Assembly (NCBI GenBank): GCA_947089905.1
Contig: CAMUMG010000005.1
Span: 1 to 64,000 of the forward strand
Reading direction: 5' to 3'
DNA length: 64,000 nt
Source: an uncultured Lachnospiraceae bacterium
Lineage (GTDB): Bacteria; Bacillota; Clostridia; Lachnospirales; Lachnospiraceae
Shown: positions 1-9,714 of the stretch, in pieces
Layout of the letters: each line of letters opens with the position of its first letter
Position numbering within the stretch: position 1 is the stretch's first letter
Translations under genes and position numbers: made by a program
Notes under the pieces: model-generated
Told to the model about the DNA's origin: nothing
Databases searched by the model: none
What the model saw: only the letters and a program-made list of their open reading frames with translations

Positions 1-446
1 ATAAGATCGCTACTGTTCAGGCAACTCAGAATGTATCTGGTAGTGCAGTTTCTAAATTACTTACAGGTACTTATGCTGTAACAGTAGAAATTGATGGAAC
101 TAACAATACAACTAAATTAAATGGAGCGTTTGTTATTAAAGATACTCAGACACCAGTTACTGTAGTTCGTCAGGCAAATAGTGTCCAAGGTATTACTGGT
201 GATGCTGTATTAAGAGAAGGATTTAAGTTTGCATATAATGGTGTAGAACTTAAATTTGATGGCGATAATGCTAATGCTGAAATTAAAGGATACAAAACAA
301 GTCCTGATGATGCTAAGTTAGAACCATCCTCTGATGGTAAAGTTGTTACAGTATTTATTAAGTCAGTTGATCTAAATGTAAAAGTCAATGATGATATTTA
401 TGTACCAATTACTGTAACCATTAATCAGTCCTTAATTATAAAATAA
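1..446 (+). CDS. S-layer-like Ig-fold surface protein, 3' end only
   Basis: This is the C-terminal part of a gene whose start lies left of the window. The open frame (codons starting at base 3) runs to a TAA at 444-446. Its last ~145 residues match the C-terminus of the protein at 3854-6376, including QTPVTVVR, LREGFKFAYNGVELKFDG and a closing YVPIT-NQSLII. The first 55 bases of the window are identical to the reverse complement of 4206-4260. The family is inferred from that paralogue, which has a signal peptide and Ig-like repeats. The protein is therefore probably exported to the cell wall. A strong hairpin follows the stop. Confidence 0.8.
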   Translation, partial: KIATVQATQNVSGSAVSKLLTGTYAVTVEIDGTNNTTKLNGAFVIKDTQTPVTVVRQANSVQGITGDAVLREGFKFAYNGVELKFDGDNANAEIKGYKTSPDDAKLEPSSDGKVVTVFIKSVDLNVKVNDDIYVPITVTINQSLIIK

Positions 447-469
447 TTTATACTTAGCTTTAAAAAATA

Positions 470-509
470 AAATGCTACGATGATACTGAAAAGTATTATC
501 GTAGCATTT
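470..509. terminator. Rho-independent terminator after the first surface-protein gene
   Basis: The arms at 470-487 and 492-509 form an 18-bp stem with one mismatch or wobble and a GAAA tetraloop. An A-rich stretch precedes it and TTT closes the right arm, so it could act on both strands. It sits 23 bases after the stop of the partial gene. Confidence 0.75.
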
Positions 510-774
510 CTGTGATCTTACTAAAACATGAATTAAAATTTCTGTAAGAAATCAGTTTATTTCCTAATTTTTTCTTCTCTTCTTGCCTCATATAGCAGCT
601 TCTTTCTTTCTATTACTAATTTACATCTTTTTTCCAGGCTTTCATACAAACTAAATATGTTTCTTTAAAAAAGATATAAAATCAAGATCTTAATGCGCCA
701 TTGAAATTTTTTTGCTTCAGGAAACATGAGAATATAATGAAAACTTATTAAAAAGTTAAGGAGGAAGAAAGAAG
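510..774 (+). promoter_or_regulatory. Leader and promoter region of the second surface-protein gene
   Basis: No gene is seen here. A TATAAT at 733-738 has a possible weak -35 (TTGCTT, 712-717) 15 bases upstream. A 13-base element TTAATGCGCCATT lies at 690-702 and recurs before the gene at 6376. AAGGAGGAAG precedes the ATG at 775 and is almost the same as the site before the 6376 gene. The rest is AT-rich with no other clear signal. Confidence 0.5.
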
Positions 775-3702
775 ATGAAGAGTTTCTTCAAGAAAATCGC
801 CCTCGTATTGACTCTTGCTATGGTGATCGGTTTAGTGCCAGTAAACACTGCAAGTGCAGCGGCTACACCAGGATTAAAGTATTCTAGCAAGATTCTCTAT
901 GTCGATGGAGATGCCAGCGGTAAATATGATGATTGGTGCTGGACACCATCCGAAAATACGAAAGGTTATGACGTTTCTTACAATGTAAAGAGTGGAAGTA
1001 ATTTAATTGAAGTTGCAAAGAATGGTAAAATTACAGCAACTGGAAATGGAGTTGGAAAGGCAGTTGTAGAAGTAACCTATACAAGCCAGAACAGCGGAAG
1101 TTCCAAAACTGCAAACTTTACTGTTTATGTAAAGAAAAACGCATCAAAAGTAAAATTAACAAATGCCGTTCAAAAAAGTTTAAGTCAGGCACTTTCTATT
1201 GGCGACGAAATTACTTTAAAAACTGCAAAGACAGCTTCTGATTACAAAAAGGGTAATTATGGTTTAGATAATTACACAAAAGTAATCACAGATAAGATGA
1301 GAGTACTTTCTAGCGATGAATCTGTTGTAAAGGTAGAAGGATTTAAATTAACTGCAGTTGCAGCCGGAACAGCTACTTTAACTGTACAATCCTATCAGAC
1401 AGAAGGAAATCTTGTTACTGCTGAACAGGAATACCAGATAGTTATAGAAGAAAACTTTTCTGCACAACAGTCTGCACACAACCAATTTTTACTTACCTTT
1501 AAGGATCATGAAACAGCAAACAATGCAGTAGAAGCTACAAGACCTTCTTTAAATGTTGCCGATGCTCCTGTTACAGAGGCAAAAGATATTATTAAAGTTT
1601 ATAAAGTATTAAAGAATACAGAGAATCAAGAAGTTTCTGTATTTATTGGAGGATTAGTTACTGATCCAACTTCTAACATTGTAACGGTAACTATGTTTGA
1701 GGAATTAGAAGAGGAAACAGAATATGTAATCCGTTATCAGGATAAAGAAACGAGAATAAAAACTCCAAAGTATGTTGCTGATGCACTAGAAATTTCTGTA
1801 CAAGCAACAGAAAAACTTACTGAGAATTCCAGTAAATCTACATTGGGCTACAATATTTATACAACTGGAACGCAGGGACAGAAAGTAAATATTTCAGGCT
1901 GTAAAAAATATCGTGGATGGCAGGAAGGTGTCACAATTGAAGATTTGAATACCGCAGAGTATCATGCAGAATATATCTTTGATCCATCTACAAATAGTTC
2001 ACCTGTAATCTGGTTCTATACTGCACAGGCAAATTATGGCGTAAGATTAAAAGCTGTTTTTGAAGACTGGATTAATACAGTAGATGGCAAAGCAAATGTT
2101 TTAAGTACTACAAAAACGATTACCCCTGGAGATACCAGTCTAAAAATTGGTGTGTTACTTGACTGGGGTGTTGTTGTGGCAGAACATCCTTCTTATAATA
2201 ATAATGACAGCTATAAAGTAAAGAAATTTGCTGTAGGAGATAAACAATATGGTCTTGCAGTAAAAATTCAGGTTACAGAATATGGAGTTACCAGTACAGA
2301 AGCAAGCTTATGCCCTGAACACGCAGATCGGTTTACTTTTGTTTCATCCAATGATGATAAGTTAGCAATCGATAAAGAAACAGGTGTATTGTATCCTCCA
2401 AAAGATCCAATAGATGGAATTGTTCCGGTTTATGTATATTATGATGATCAGTATGTTGGTGTTTGCCCGGTTCAAGTTTATTCCCAGAGAGTTTTAACCA
2501 GTTTTTCTGCATCTTTAAATACAACAAAATTATCTTACAATCCTATAAAGGCTGTAGATGATCAGGTAATATTAAGTCTAATTTCAAAAGATCAGTTAGA
2601 GGCTGACTTTACACAATATGTAACATTCAAGACAAAACTTTATAACCATGATGTTATGGGCAACTATATAGAACTTATAAGTGGATCGGAAAGTTCTGAT
2701 ACCTCATTAGATAATTCAGTATCCGGACAAATAATTACAATTAAAGCAAAACCAGATCTTCCAAAGTCCATTACTACAATTCGGTTATTATGTACTGCGA
2801 CTTATACGCCAGATGGAAAGAAAGAAAAAGTTTTAAATTATTCTGTTACCTTAACTGCAAAGAATACAGAAGGTTCAGAACCTAGAACTTATAAAGTTAC
2901 ATGTATAGACAACGATGATGTTAAAAACGCAACGGACATTGATCTTAAATGGGGCCGGACACAACAAGTTTCTATTTCTGCCTATAGTTATGATAAAGAT
3001 GAATTTAAAGTAGAACATTTAGATCTTTCTATCGATCAAAATGCAAAAGCAGAACCAGAATATCTTGATCCAGATCAGGCATATCTATCTCTTAGAAAGA
3101 ACAGCGACTTTATGAATAAGTATCTTCAAAAGATAGGAAGAGATTTAGTTTTTAACACAGTATCCGTTAAAAATGGTGTTAAAATCGCCAGCGGTTCTTC
3201 TCTTGTCACAAAAAATAATGTTATTAATAAAGTAGATATTGGAACTTATGTCGCAAACTTGTTTATTGCAGACAGCAGTAATGATAATAAAGCTGTTTTC
3301 CGTGCAAGCACTCCAATTGTTGTTCAGGACAGTCAGCCTTCTGTTAGTTGGGTATGGAGTAAAGCTTCCACTTCTGTTTCTGTACACAGTGCTACTAATG
3401 GTGCATTAGAAAAAGAGAATATAGATCAGGCAATTAATGCAGCTATAGATTGTATCACATTTAAACATTTAGGAAGCGATATTCAAAGAAAAGTTTATAT
3501 GGGTTATGACAAAAAGGATAACAATGGTAATCCTACAGGACAATTTGCATTTTCCGATGATTGTGAATTAAAAGGAAACAAATTGACAATAAAACAGATT
3601 CGATATTTAGCTATTTATACAGATAAGGATACAAATATAGAGTATTATTATGAATTCGTTATTCCAATTATGAGAACAGTTACAATAGGAGTAACACAAT
3701 AA
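775..3702 (+). CDS. S-layer-like Ig-fold surface protein
   Basis: A 975-residue exported protein. Residues 1-28 form a signal peptide: a Lys-rich start, a hydrophobic LVLTLAMVIGLV core and an AxA cleavage site near 27-29. Residues 30-120 resemble a Big_2-type bacterial Ig-like domain (LIEVAKNGKITATGNG, then VVEVTY). More beta-rich, Thr/Ser/Val-rich segments follow with no catalytic motif. About the first 120 residues are nearly identical to the protein at 3854-6376 and similarity fades by ~230. The remaining 740 residues are different. There is no LPXTG anchor, SLH repeat or cell-wall-binding 2 repeat that I can see, so the mode of attachment is unknown. The strong ribosome site and paired paralogues suggest an abundant structural coat protein; this is inference. 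Confidence 0.75.
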   Translation: MKSFFKKIALVLTLAMVIGLVPVNTASAAATPGLKYSSKILYVDGDASGKYDDWCWTPSENTKGYDVSYNVKSGSNLIEVAKNGKITATGNGVGKAVVEVTYTSQNSGSSKTANFTVYVKKNASKVKLTNAVQKSLSQALSIGDEITLKTAKTASDYKKGNYGLDNYTKVITDKMRVLSSDESVVKVEGFKLTAVAAGTATLTVQSYQTEGNLVTAEQEYQIVIEENFSAQQSAHNQFLLTFKDHETANNAVEATRPSLNVADAPVTEAKDIIKVYKVLKNTENQEVSVFIGGLVTDPTSNIVTVTMFEELEEETEYVIRYQDKETRIKTPKYVADALEISVQATEKLTENSSKSTLGYNIYTTGTQGQKVNISGCKKYRGWQEGVTIEDLNTAEYHAEYIFDPSTNSSPVIWFYTAQANYGVRLKAVFEDWINTVDGKANVLSTTKTITPGDTSLKIGVLLDWGVVVAEHPSYNNNDSYKVKKFAVGDKQYGLAVKIQVTEYGVTSTEASLCPEHADRFTFVSSNDDKLAIDKETGVLYPPKDPIDGIVPVYVYYDDQYVGVCPVQVYSQRVLTSFSASLNTTKLSYNPIKAVDDQVILSLISKDQLEADFTQYVTFKTKLYNHDVMGNYIELISGSESSDTSLDNSVSGQIITIKAKPDLPKSITTIRLLCTATYTPDGKKEKVLNYSVTLTAKNTEGSEPRTYKVTCIDNDDVKNATDIDLKWGRTQQVSISAYSYDKDEFKVEHLDLSIDQNAKAEPEYLDPDQAYLSLRKNSDFMNKYLQKIGRDLVFNTVSVKNGVKIASGSSLVTKNNVINKVDIGTYVANLFIADSSNDNKAVFRASTPIVVQDSQPSVSWVWSKASTSVSVHSATNGALEKENIDQAINAAIDCITFKHLGSDIQRKVYMGYDKKDNNGNPTGQFAFSDDCELKGNKLTIKQIRYLAIYTDKDTNIEYYYEFVIPIMRTVTIGVTQ

Positions 3703-3754
3703 TATTTTTTCGAAGACATTCTCCAAAAAATAAGTTAAGTGAAGGTTAGGGTTC

Positions 3755-3788
3755 AAAGAGGTGGAAACTGTACAGTTTCCACCTCTTT
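3755..3788 (+). terminator. Terminator of the plus-strand surface-protein gene
   Basis: A perfect 34-base palindrome (AAAGAGGTGGAAACTG and its complement) lies 52 bases after the stop. The stem is very stable and ends in CTCTTTAT. It is placed to end transcription before the convergent gene. Confidence 0.8.
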
Positions 3789-3804
3789 ATCTGTATAAAA
3801 ATAA

Positions 3805-3832
3805 GTGGTCTATAGCCGAAGCTATAAACCAC
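3805..3832 (-). terminator. Terminator of the minus-strand surface-protein gene
   Basis: The arms GTGGTCTATAGC and GCTATAAACCAC surround a CGAA loop. On the minus strand the stem is followed by a T-rich tract at 3790-3804 (TTATTTTTAT). It serves the gene ending at 3854. Confidence 0.75.
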
Positions 3833-3853
3833 CTATCTTTATTAAAACACAGA

Positions 3854-6376
3854 TTATCTAATGATTAAAGACTGATTAACAGTTACAGTAATCGGTACAT
3901 AGATTCCATCAGCAACTCTTACTTCTAAGCTAACTGATTTAATAAACTTAGTACCTTGTGTTGTCAATTCCTTATCAGGACTTGCATCAAAGCCTACAAT
4001 CTTAGCATCTCCATCAAATTTAAGTTCTACACCATTATATGCAAACTTAAATCCTTCTCTTAATACAGCTTCAGAAGTAGCTGCAGAAACAGTATTCTTC
4101 ACACGAACTACAGTAACTGGTGTCTGAGTATCTGTGATAACAAATGCTCCATTTAAAGTAGTAGTATTTACTTTTACAGTTACAGTATACGTACCTGTTG
4201 CTAACTTAGAAACTGCACTACCAGATACATTCTGAGTTGCCTGAACAGTAGCGATCTTATCACCAGCAGTAAAGGAAAGTTTATCACTAAGTTCAGGATC
4301 ATTTCCTCTCTTTACACTAACCTTTGTAATTTCCTTATATCCTGCTAATACGCCGCCTTTGTATTCACCAACACGAATGGTAATCTGCTTATTTGTATCA
4401 TTTGCTCCATTTACTACAGTATCAAGACTGTTTGTAGAAAGAAGTAATCTATAAACAGAAGCTGCTTTTTCATCTGGCTGCTGAATTGTAACATTGATTA
4501 ATCTACTTTTTCCATCAACAGTAACTTTAAATACATAGCTTCCTGCTACCTGACCAGCACCATTAACAGTAATCTTACCTGCATCTGCAATAACCATAGT
4601 ACCAACAAGATTAGCTTTGTCAGCTGTAGAAGGTGCAGAAAGAACGTTAACGTTTGGTTCTAATGCAGACATTTCACTTCCATACTGATCGAATCTCTTT
4701 ACTGCTACTTCTTTCTTATCATCTGCTGCTACAGCATTAGAAAGAACTACATTAGTGGTATCTACAGTGATAGAAGTGGTTACTCTTTCTCCAAGAACTG
4801 CAACAGGTAAAGAATATACTACTTTTCCATCTCTGTCTCTTACTAAAACATATGCTCCATTTACTACTTTGGTTGCAAAAATATCTGCTGCAATACCATT
4901 TGTTAATTCTACCTGATTATTTACTAATAATACATCTGGGTTAGAAGAATCTAAGAAATAATCTTTGGATACATCTGCACCAGCAGAATTCTTCAAATAG
5001 AAGTATACTCTGCAATTTGCTTCATTTACAGCAACTTTATTGTTTGTTGTTACTGCTTTTGTGAAATCTGGAACTTTATCTACAGGTGCTAAAGTATAAA
5101 CATAGGCTCCTAATGTTACAGCAGATGGATCTACTGCTACAATCGTTACTTCTACATTGATAACACCTTTTTCTACACCAAATTCATCATAATCATAGGT
5201 ATGATAAATTGCAGTTGCTTTTGCTGTGTTGCCTTTTTCAAATAAGGTTAACTTATTTTCACCATCAATATAACCCTGTGTGGTTTCAATTCTAAATTCA
5301 AGTTTGCTATCTGCACTATTATTTCCATAAGCAACTTCATTTAAAATAACACCATTTGCATCTAATAATTTTGCCTTAATTTCAGTTGCTGTCTGATAAG
5401 CAATCTGAGTTGGGTTAATAGAAATATTAGTTACTTTACCATCGGTTACTTTGAAAGTATAATCCTTCTCACCATAAGTTAAAGTATATTCTCCACCATC
5501 ATTTAAAGATTCAAATGTAGTAAGAATGATCTTCTTCTTATCTGTACCATCTACTTTTACTTCTCTAAGAGCAATCACCTGATTGGTGCTGTTTCTCTTA
5601 ATAGTAAAGTCTTCTGCTTTCACACCGTCTGTTAATTCTACGCCTGAAAAAGCATTTAATTCTGTAACAGAAACCTGATTAATCGAAGTGATTCCTTCAT
5701 TTAAAACAACTACTGGATAGCTTGCTGTTGCTGTAACAACATTGCCTTCCTTTTGATATGCTTCTACGATAACGTTTGCTGTACCACCGCCTACTGCAGT
5801 CAGCTTGTTGCCTTCTACTTTTACTACTTCTTCATTGTCAGAAGTAATACGAATTAAGTCAGTGATTACTTTTGTATAATTGTCTAAGCCATAGTTACCT
5901 TTTTTATAGTCGGTAGCTGTTTTTGCTGCCTTTAAGGTAACTTCTGCTCCAACCATTAACGCTTCTTTTAAAGCTTCCTGTGTTGCATTGACTAATTTTA
6001 CTTTGGTTGCATTTTGCTTTACATAAACCGTAAAGTTTGCGGTTTTGGAACTTCCGCTGTTCTGGCTTGTATACGTTACTTCTACAACTGCCTTTCCAAC
6101 TCCATTTCCGGTTGCTGTGATTTTACCATTCTCAGCAACTTCAATTAAATCGCTTCCGCTCTTTACATTGTAAGAAACATCATAACCCTTTGTATTTTGG
6201 GATGGTGTCCAGCACCAATCATCATACTTGCCACTCGCATCTCCATCGACATAGATAATCTTGCTAGAATACTTTAATCCCGGTGTAGCCGCTGCACTTA
6301 CAGTGTTTACTGGCACTAAACCGATTACCATAGCAAGGGTCAATACGAGAGCAATTTTCTTAAAGAAACTCTTCAT
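3854..6376 (-). CDS. S-layer-like Ig-fold surface protein
   Basis: An 840-residue exported protein with almost the same signal peptide and first ~120 residues as the convergent gene at 775-3702 (roughly 93% identical DNA by eye over ~370 bases). Its C-terminus instead matches the truncated gene at the left edge of the window. The body has repeated Ig-like beta segments and no visible enzyme motif. ATG is at 6374-6376 behind AAGGAGGAAG. The mature protein is likely a cell-surface lattice or coat component. The mosaic of shared head and shared tail suggests past recombination among paralogues. Confidence 0.75.
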   Translation of the reverse strand: MKSFFKKIALVLTLAMVIGLVPVNTVSAAATPGLKYSSKIIYVDGDASGKYDDWCWTPSQNTKGYDVSYNVKSGSDLIEVAENGKITATGNGVGKAVVEVTYTSQNSGSSKTANFTVYVKQNATKVKLVNATQEALKEALMVGAEVTLKAAKTATDYKKGNYGLDNYTKVITDLIRITSDNEEVVKVEGNKLTAVGGGTANVIVEAYQKEGNVVTATASYPVVVLNEGITSINQVSVTELNAFSGVELTDGVKAEDFTIKRNSTNQVIALREVKVDGTDKKKIILTTFESLNDGGEYTLTYGEKDYTFKVTDGKVTNISINPTQIAYQTATEIKAKLLDANGVILNEVAYGNNSADSKLEFRIETTQGYIDGENKLTLFEKGNTAKATAIYHTYDYDEFGVEKGVINVEVTIVAVDPSAVTLGAYVYTLAPVDKVPDFTKAVTTNNKVAVNEANCRVYFYLKNSAGADVSKDYFLDSSNPDVLLVNNQVELTNGIAADIFATKVVNGAYVLVRDRDGKVVYSLPVAVLGERVTTSITVDTTNVVLSNAVAADDKKEVAVKRFDQYGSEMSALEPNVNVLSAPSTADKANLVGTMVIADAGKITVNGAGQVAGSYVFKVTVDGKSRLINVTIQQPDEKAASVYRLLLSTNSLDTVVNGANDTNKQITIRVGEYKGGVLAGYKEITKVSVKRGNDPELSDKLSFTAGDKIATVQATQNVSGSAVSKLATGTYTVTVKVNTTTLNGAFVITDTQTPVTVVRVKNTVSAATSEAVLREGFKFAYNGVELKFDGDAKIVGFDASPDKELTTQGTKFIKSVSLEVRVADGIYVPITVTVNQSLIIR

Positions 6377-6866
6377 ATTATTTCTTCCTCCTTAAATATT
6401 TAGATGGGTTTGTATTATATTGCACTGTTCCCCCCTCCTCCGTCTTAAAAAAATGTTAATGGCGCATTAACATTTTTCTAAACCTCAGAAAAAGCACAAG
6501 CAAATATAACCGTTCCAATAACAAGATGATTATAACAATATTCATTCGAAAGGTCAAGTCTTTTTCTCTGAGAAAATGACAATTTTTACAGCCAATTTTT
6601 AGAACCTTTTCCAATCCTATCATCATATCATCTGTACTTGGTAAATCAAAAGCCAAACTTTAGACAGGTCCCCCGCCTCCACTCTACTTCCTCTTACTTG
6701 AGTTATATTATCTTTTATCTGTTCTTGGATGTGACACTTAAAAGATAATATATTGTTTGGAATGTAACTGAGTGCTTTTGGTTTTGATTTGTTTATATAA
6801 TGCCTTGTGTTTGTGTCAAAGATATGTCACGGTTTTGTCATAATTAGATTAATTTTACTTTCTAAT
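6377..6866 (-). promoter_or_regulatory. Promoter region of the minus-strand surface gene, and gap to thrC
   Basis: There is no credible gene in these 490 bases. On the minus strand TATAAT lies at 6414-6419. The element TTAATGCGCCATT lies at 6458-6470 inside a small inverted repeat (GTTAAT-GGCGC-ATTAAC, 6455-6471). A perfect inverted repeat with 12-13 bp arms (6704-6716 with 6740-6752, loop 23) may be a thrC terminator but lacks a clear T-run. A weaker hairpin overlaps the thrC stop (6844-6870). Confidence 0.45.
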
Positions 6867-8354
6867 CTAAAGTTCCAAAATAATTTCCACTTGTGCCTGC
6901 ATTTTATTGGGATCACAGATAGTATTATGTAAAACTGGTGCTATTCGGATGTCCTCGATAGCTTTTGGCACTTTTGTTTTGGACAATTTACTTAATTCAT
7001 CCACCAATGCAAAATCTCCCATCGCATCATATTTATTATCAATCGCTTTCATCACACTTCTTGTAAATTTATATGGACTTGCTGTAGATGCAATTAAACA
7101 CTTTGTTTTATCCTTTGTATGCTCTTTGTAGTCATACAGTACACTTGCCGCTACTGCAGTATGAGGATCGATAATATATCCTGTCTTTTGATACAGAGTT
7201 TTAATTGTATTTGCAGTCTGCTCTTCTGTTGCAAACCCGCCTTCAAAGTCTTGTAACATTTCCTTCATATCTTGAGTAATTTCATATACCCCTGTCTGGC
7301 TAAGTAACTGCATCAATTCTGCATTTTTTTCTGCATTATTTCCAGAAATGTGATAGATCAGACGTTCTAAGTTACTTGAAATCAAAATATCCATAGACGG
7401 AGAACTTGTCAACTTAAACTCTCTATTCTTATTATAAGTTCCTGTTGAGAAAAAGTCATATAAGACTTTATTTTCATTAGAAGCACAGATAAGCTTTTCG
7501 ATTGGAAGTCCCATACTTTTTGCATAATAAGCTGCTAGAATATTTCCAAAGTTTCCGGTCGGTACAACTACATGAAAAGATTCTCCCTCTTTTAAAGAGC
7601 CATCTGCTAGCATCTTAACATACGCATACACATAATATACAATCTGAGGAACTAGACGCCCAATATTAATTGAGTTAGCAGAAGAAAACTGAAATCCTTT
7701 TTCCTTCATTGCTTCCTCTAGCTTCTTATTATTAAACATTTCTTTTACACCATTTTGTGCGTCGTCAAAATTTCCACGGATTCCAATTACATGGGTATTC
7801 GCTCCCCGTTGAGTAACCATTTGCTTTTCCTGAATTGGACTAACTCCTTCTTTTGGATAAAAGACAATAATTCGAGTTCCCTCTACATCTGCAAATCCTG
7901 CTAAAGCCGCTTTTCCTGTATCTCCAGAAGTTGCTGTCAAAATCACAATTTCATTTGAAACTTGATTTTTCTTTGCGGCTGTTGTCATTAAATGAGGCAA
8001 AATAGAAAGAGCCATATCCTTAAATGCAACTGTTGCCCCATGAAACAGTTCCAAATATACAGTATCATTTACTTTTTTCAATGGAGCAATTTGTGGAGTG
8101 TCAAATTTACTATCATACGCACACTCAATACAATTTTTTAATTCTTCCTCTGTAAAATCGGTTAAATAAAGTTTCATAACCTCATAAGCTATCTGTTGGT
8201 AATTATATGTCCTCATCGTTTCCAAAGATACATCCAATAGGGGAATCCTCTCTGGCACAAATAATCCTCCATCTGATGCAAGCCCTTTTAAAATTGCCTG
8301 AGAAGCCGTTACCTTTTCTTTTGAATTTCGCGTACTCTGATACATTATATCCAT
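6867..8354 (-). CDS. thrC: Threonine synthase
   Basis: A PLP enzyme converting O-phosphohomoserine to threonine in the cytoplasm, 495 residues, the long form typical of clostridia and proteobacteria. The N-terminus has the family pattern YQSTRN and ASDGGLFVPE. K112 in HGATVAFKDMAL is the expected PLP lysine, and SGDTGKAA (143-150) is a phosphate-binding loop. The ATG at 8354 sits 7 bases after AGGAGG; a second ATG three codons later is less well spaced. It stands alone with its own upstream gap, and no other threonine gene is in the window. Confidence 0.95.
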   Translation of the reverse strand: MDIMYQSTRNSKEKVTASQAILKGLASDGGLFVPERIPLLDVSLETMRTYNYQQIAYEVMKLYLTDFTEEELKNCIECAYDSKFDTPQIAPLKKVNDTVYLELFHGATVAFKDMALSILPHLMTTAAKKNQVSNEIVILTATSGDTGKAALAGFADVEGTRIIVFYPKEGVSPIQEKQMVTQRGANTHVIGIRGNFDDAQNGVKEMFNNKKLEEAMKEKGFQFSSANSINIGRLVPQIVYYVYAYVKMLADGSLKEGESFHVVVPTGNFGNILAAYYAKSMGLPIEKLICASNENKVLYDFFSTGTYNKNREFKLTSSPSMDILISSNLERLIYHISGNNAEKNAELMQLLSQTGVYEITQDMKEMLQDFEGGFATEEQTANTIKTLYQKTGYIIDPHTAVAASVLYDYKEHTKDKTKCLIASTASPYKFTRSVMKAIDNKYDAMGDFALVDELSKLSKTKVPKAIEDIRIAPVLHNTICDPNKMQAQVEIILEL

Positions 8355-8480
8355 TCTTCTCCCTCCTTTTCTTTTCTGACCATCCAGTTTTACGTTGATT
8401 AACCATAATAGAGATATAATAATCGTGCGTATTATATCACGGTTTCAGGGATTATACAAGTTGCAACCAATTACATTCTT

Positions 8481-9599
8481 TTATTTATTTTTAAAAAATT
8501 CGTGTGCTCCATAGCGGAATAAGCGTTTTAAACTATTGTCGAACCAACTCGCCTTTTTTGCTGTTGTCAACTTTCTGGCAAAGAAAAACAGTGCCCCATC
8601 TGAATAATCTTCTCCAGCTAATGCCCTCTCTACTGCCTGTTCTGTCAAGGAAGTCACCTTTACTGAATAATATCTTCCATCTCTTATCGGAGAAAACTGT
8701 CCTTTTTGAAAGACTACTTTCTTTACTGTACTTGGAAAGTTATTGCTTAAAACACGATTTAAAACAACATTAGCAACTAATATTCTCCCATAAATATCTT
8801 CGTCTGTTGCTTCTGCCTCTACAATACGCTCCATAATCTCTATTTCCTCTTCTGTCAAAGTCATCTGCATTTTTTCATTCCAAACCAGTTCTAATCCTTC
8901 TTTTAAATCTGTTTTTTCTTTTTTTTCTGAAACTGCCGTTTTGGTCTGTGTTTTTTGTGAAGAGGTCTTTTTGGTACTTTTCGTTGTTGTTTTTTTAGAA
9001 GAAGTATTTTTTTTGGTTGTCTCTTGAATAGAAGCCATTTTTGCATTTTTCTTTGCCGCTTCTTGTAAAGAAGATTTCTTTATTTCTTCTTGAGAAATCG
9101 TTTTTCCTGTATCCCCTTCTAATGCTAAAGAAATAGCTTCTAAATTATCGACTTCTGTTTTTTGTATAGAGCTGTTTTGTATAGAATCTTTCTTTGTATG
9201 TTCTACAAAACCCCCTAATGAAACGGATAGTGTCTGCGTTTGAGATTGTATCTGTTTCCAAAAATCTATATTTGATGTTTCGTTTTTCCCAAATAATACT
9301 AATTCTTCTTCCTGTTCTATTTCAAAATTTCCTATTAATAGTCTAGATGTGAAACAGATAGAGAATATATTTGATTCTTCTGACTGAATAGGAATTATCG
9401 TTTCCTGAATTTCTTCTTGTGTTTTTTCTTCAAGCTTATCAAAGAAATATCCTGCTACTTTTGGACTTACCATCAAAATTCCTGCTCCTGTTAAACAGGC
9501 AACAAAATATCTACATTTTCTCTTACTTTTTTTAATCCAGTTTTCAGCGTAACTTTTAACATCTTTTATCTTTCGAAGAAACGAGTCTATGTATTTCAT
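8481..9599 (-). CDS. SleB/CwlJ-type cell wall hydrolase, membrane anchored
   Basis: A 372-residue protein when started at the ATG at 9599, which has GGAGG 8 bases upstream; the frame is open 10 codons further but without such a site. A hydrophobic segment near residues 30-50 should anchor it. Residues ~60-240 are a low-complexity Lys/Thr/Ser/Glu linker. The C-terminal ~125 residues match the Hydrolase_2 family: IVEAEATDEDIYGRILVANVVLNRV, then FPSTVKKVV and FSPIRDGRY. The family cleaves peptidoglycan and includes spore germination enzymes, but many members act in vegetative cells. The acidic residue of VEAEA is the likely catalytic Glu. Confidence 0.85.
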   Translation of the reverse strand: MKYIDSFLRKIKDVKSYAENWIKKSKRKCRYFVACLTGAGILMVSPKVAGYFFDKLEEKTQEEIQETIIPIQSEESNIFSICFTSRLLIGNFEIEQEEELVLFGKNETSNIDFWKQIQSQTQTLSVSLGGFVEHTKKDSIQNSSIQKTEVDNLEAISLALEGDTGKTISQEEIKKSSLQEAAKKNAKMASIQETTKKNTSSKKTTTKSTKKTSSQKTQTKTAVSEKKEKTDLKEGLELVWNEKMQMTLTEEEIEIMERIVEAEATDEDIYGRILVANVVLNRVLSNNFPSTVKKVVFQKGQFSPIRDGRYYSVKVTSLTEQAVERALAGEDYSDGALFFFARKLTTAKKASWFDNSLKRLFRYGAHEFFKNK

Positions 9600-9686
9600 C
9601 GCTTTTCCCTCCAAATCTTCAGATATCATTTATCTATTTTAAACGCTACGGCTGCCATATACTGGATTCCGTTCACGGATGCTTGT

Positions 9687-9714
9687 ATTATAACAGAGCT
9701 GATTTTCCAGTCAA
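9687..9714 (-). promoter_or_regulatory. Promoter of the SleB-like gene
   Basis: On the minus strand TTGACT (9709-9714), a 16-base spacer and TATAAT (9687-9692) preceded by TG form a good sigma-A promoter. The predicted transcript start near 9680 gives an ~80-base leader before the ATG at 9599. The remainder of the 9600-9989 gap is T-rich, with a TATAAT at 9945-9950 that may serve the plus-strand gene. Confidence 0.65.

Noticed and set aside
6456-6656. 66-codon minus-strand frame between the surface gene and thrC
   Set aside because: It starts at TTG without a ribosome site, runs through the promoter element of the surface gene, and looks like low-complexity Leu/Ile translation of AT-rich DNA.
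6704-6752. Long-loop inverted repeat considered as a riboswitch or a firm terminator
   Set aside because: It has a perfect stem but a 23-base loop and no T-run on the minus strand, and no known aptamer pattern.
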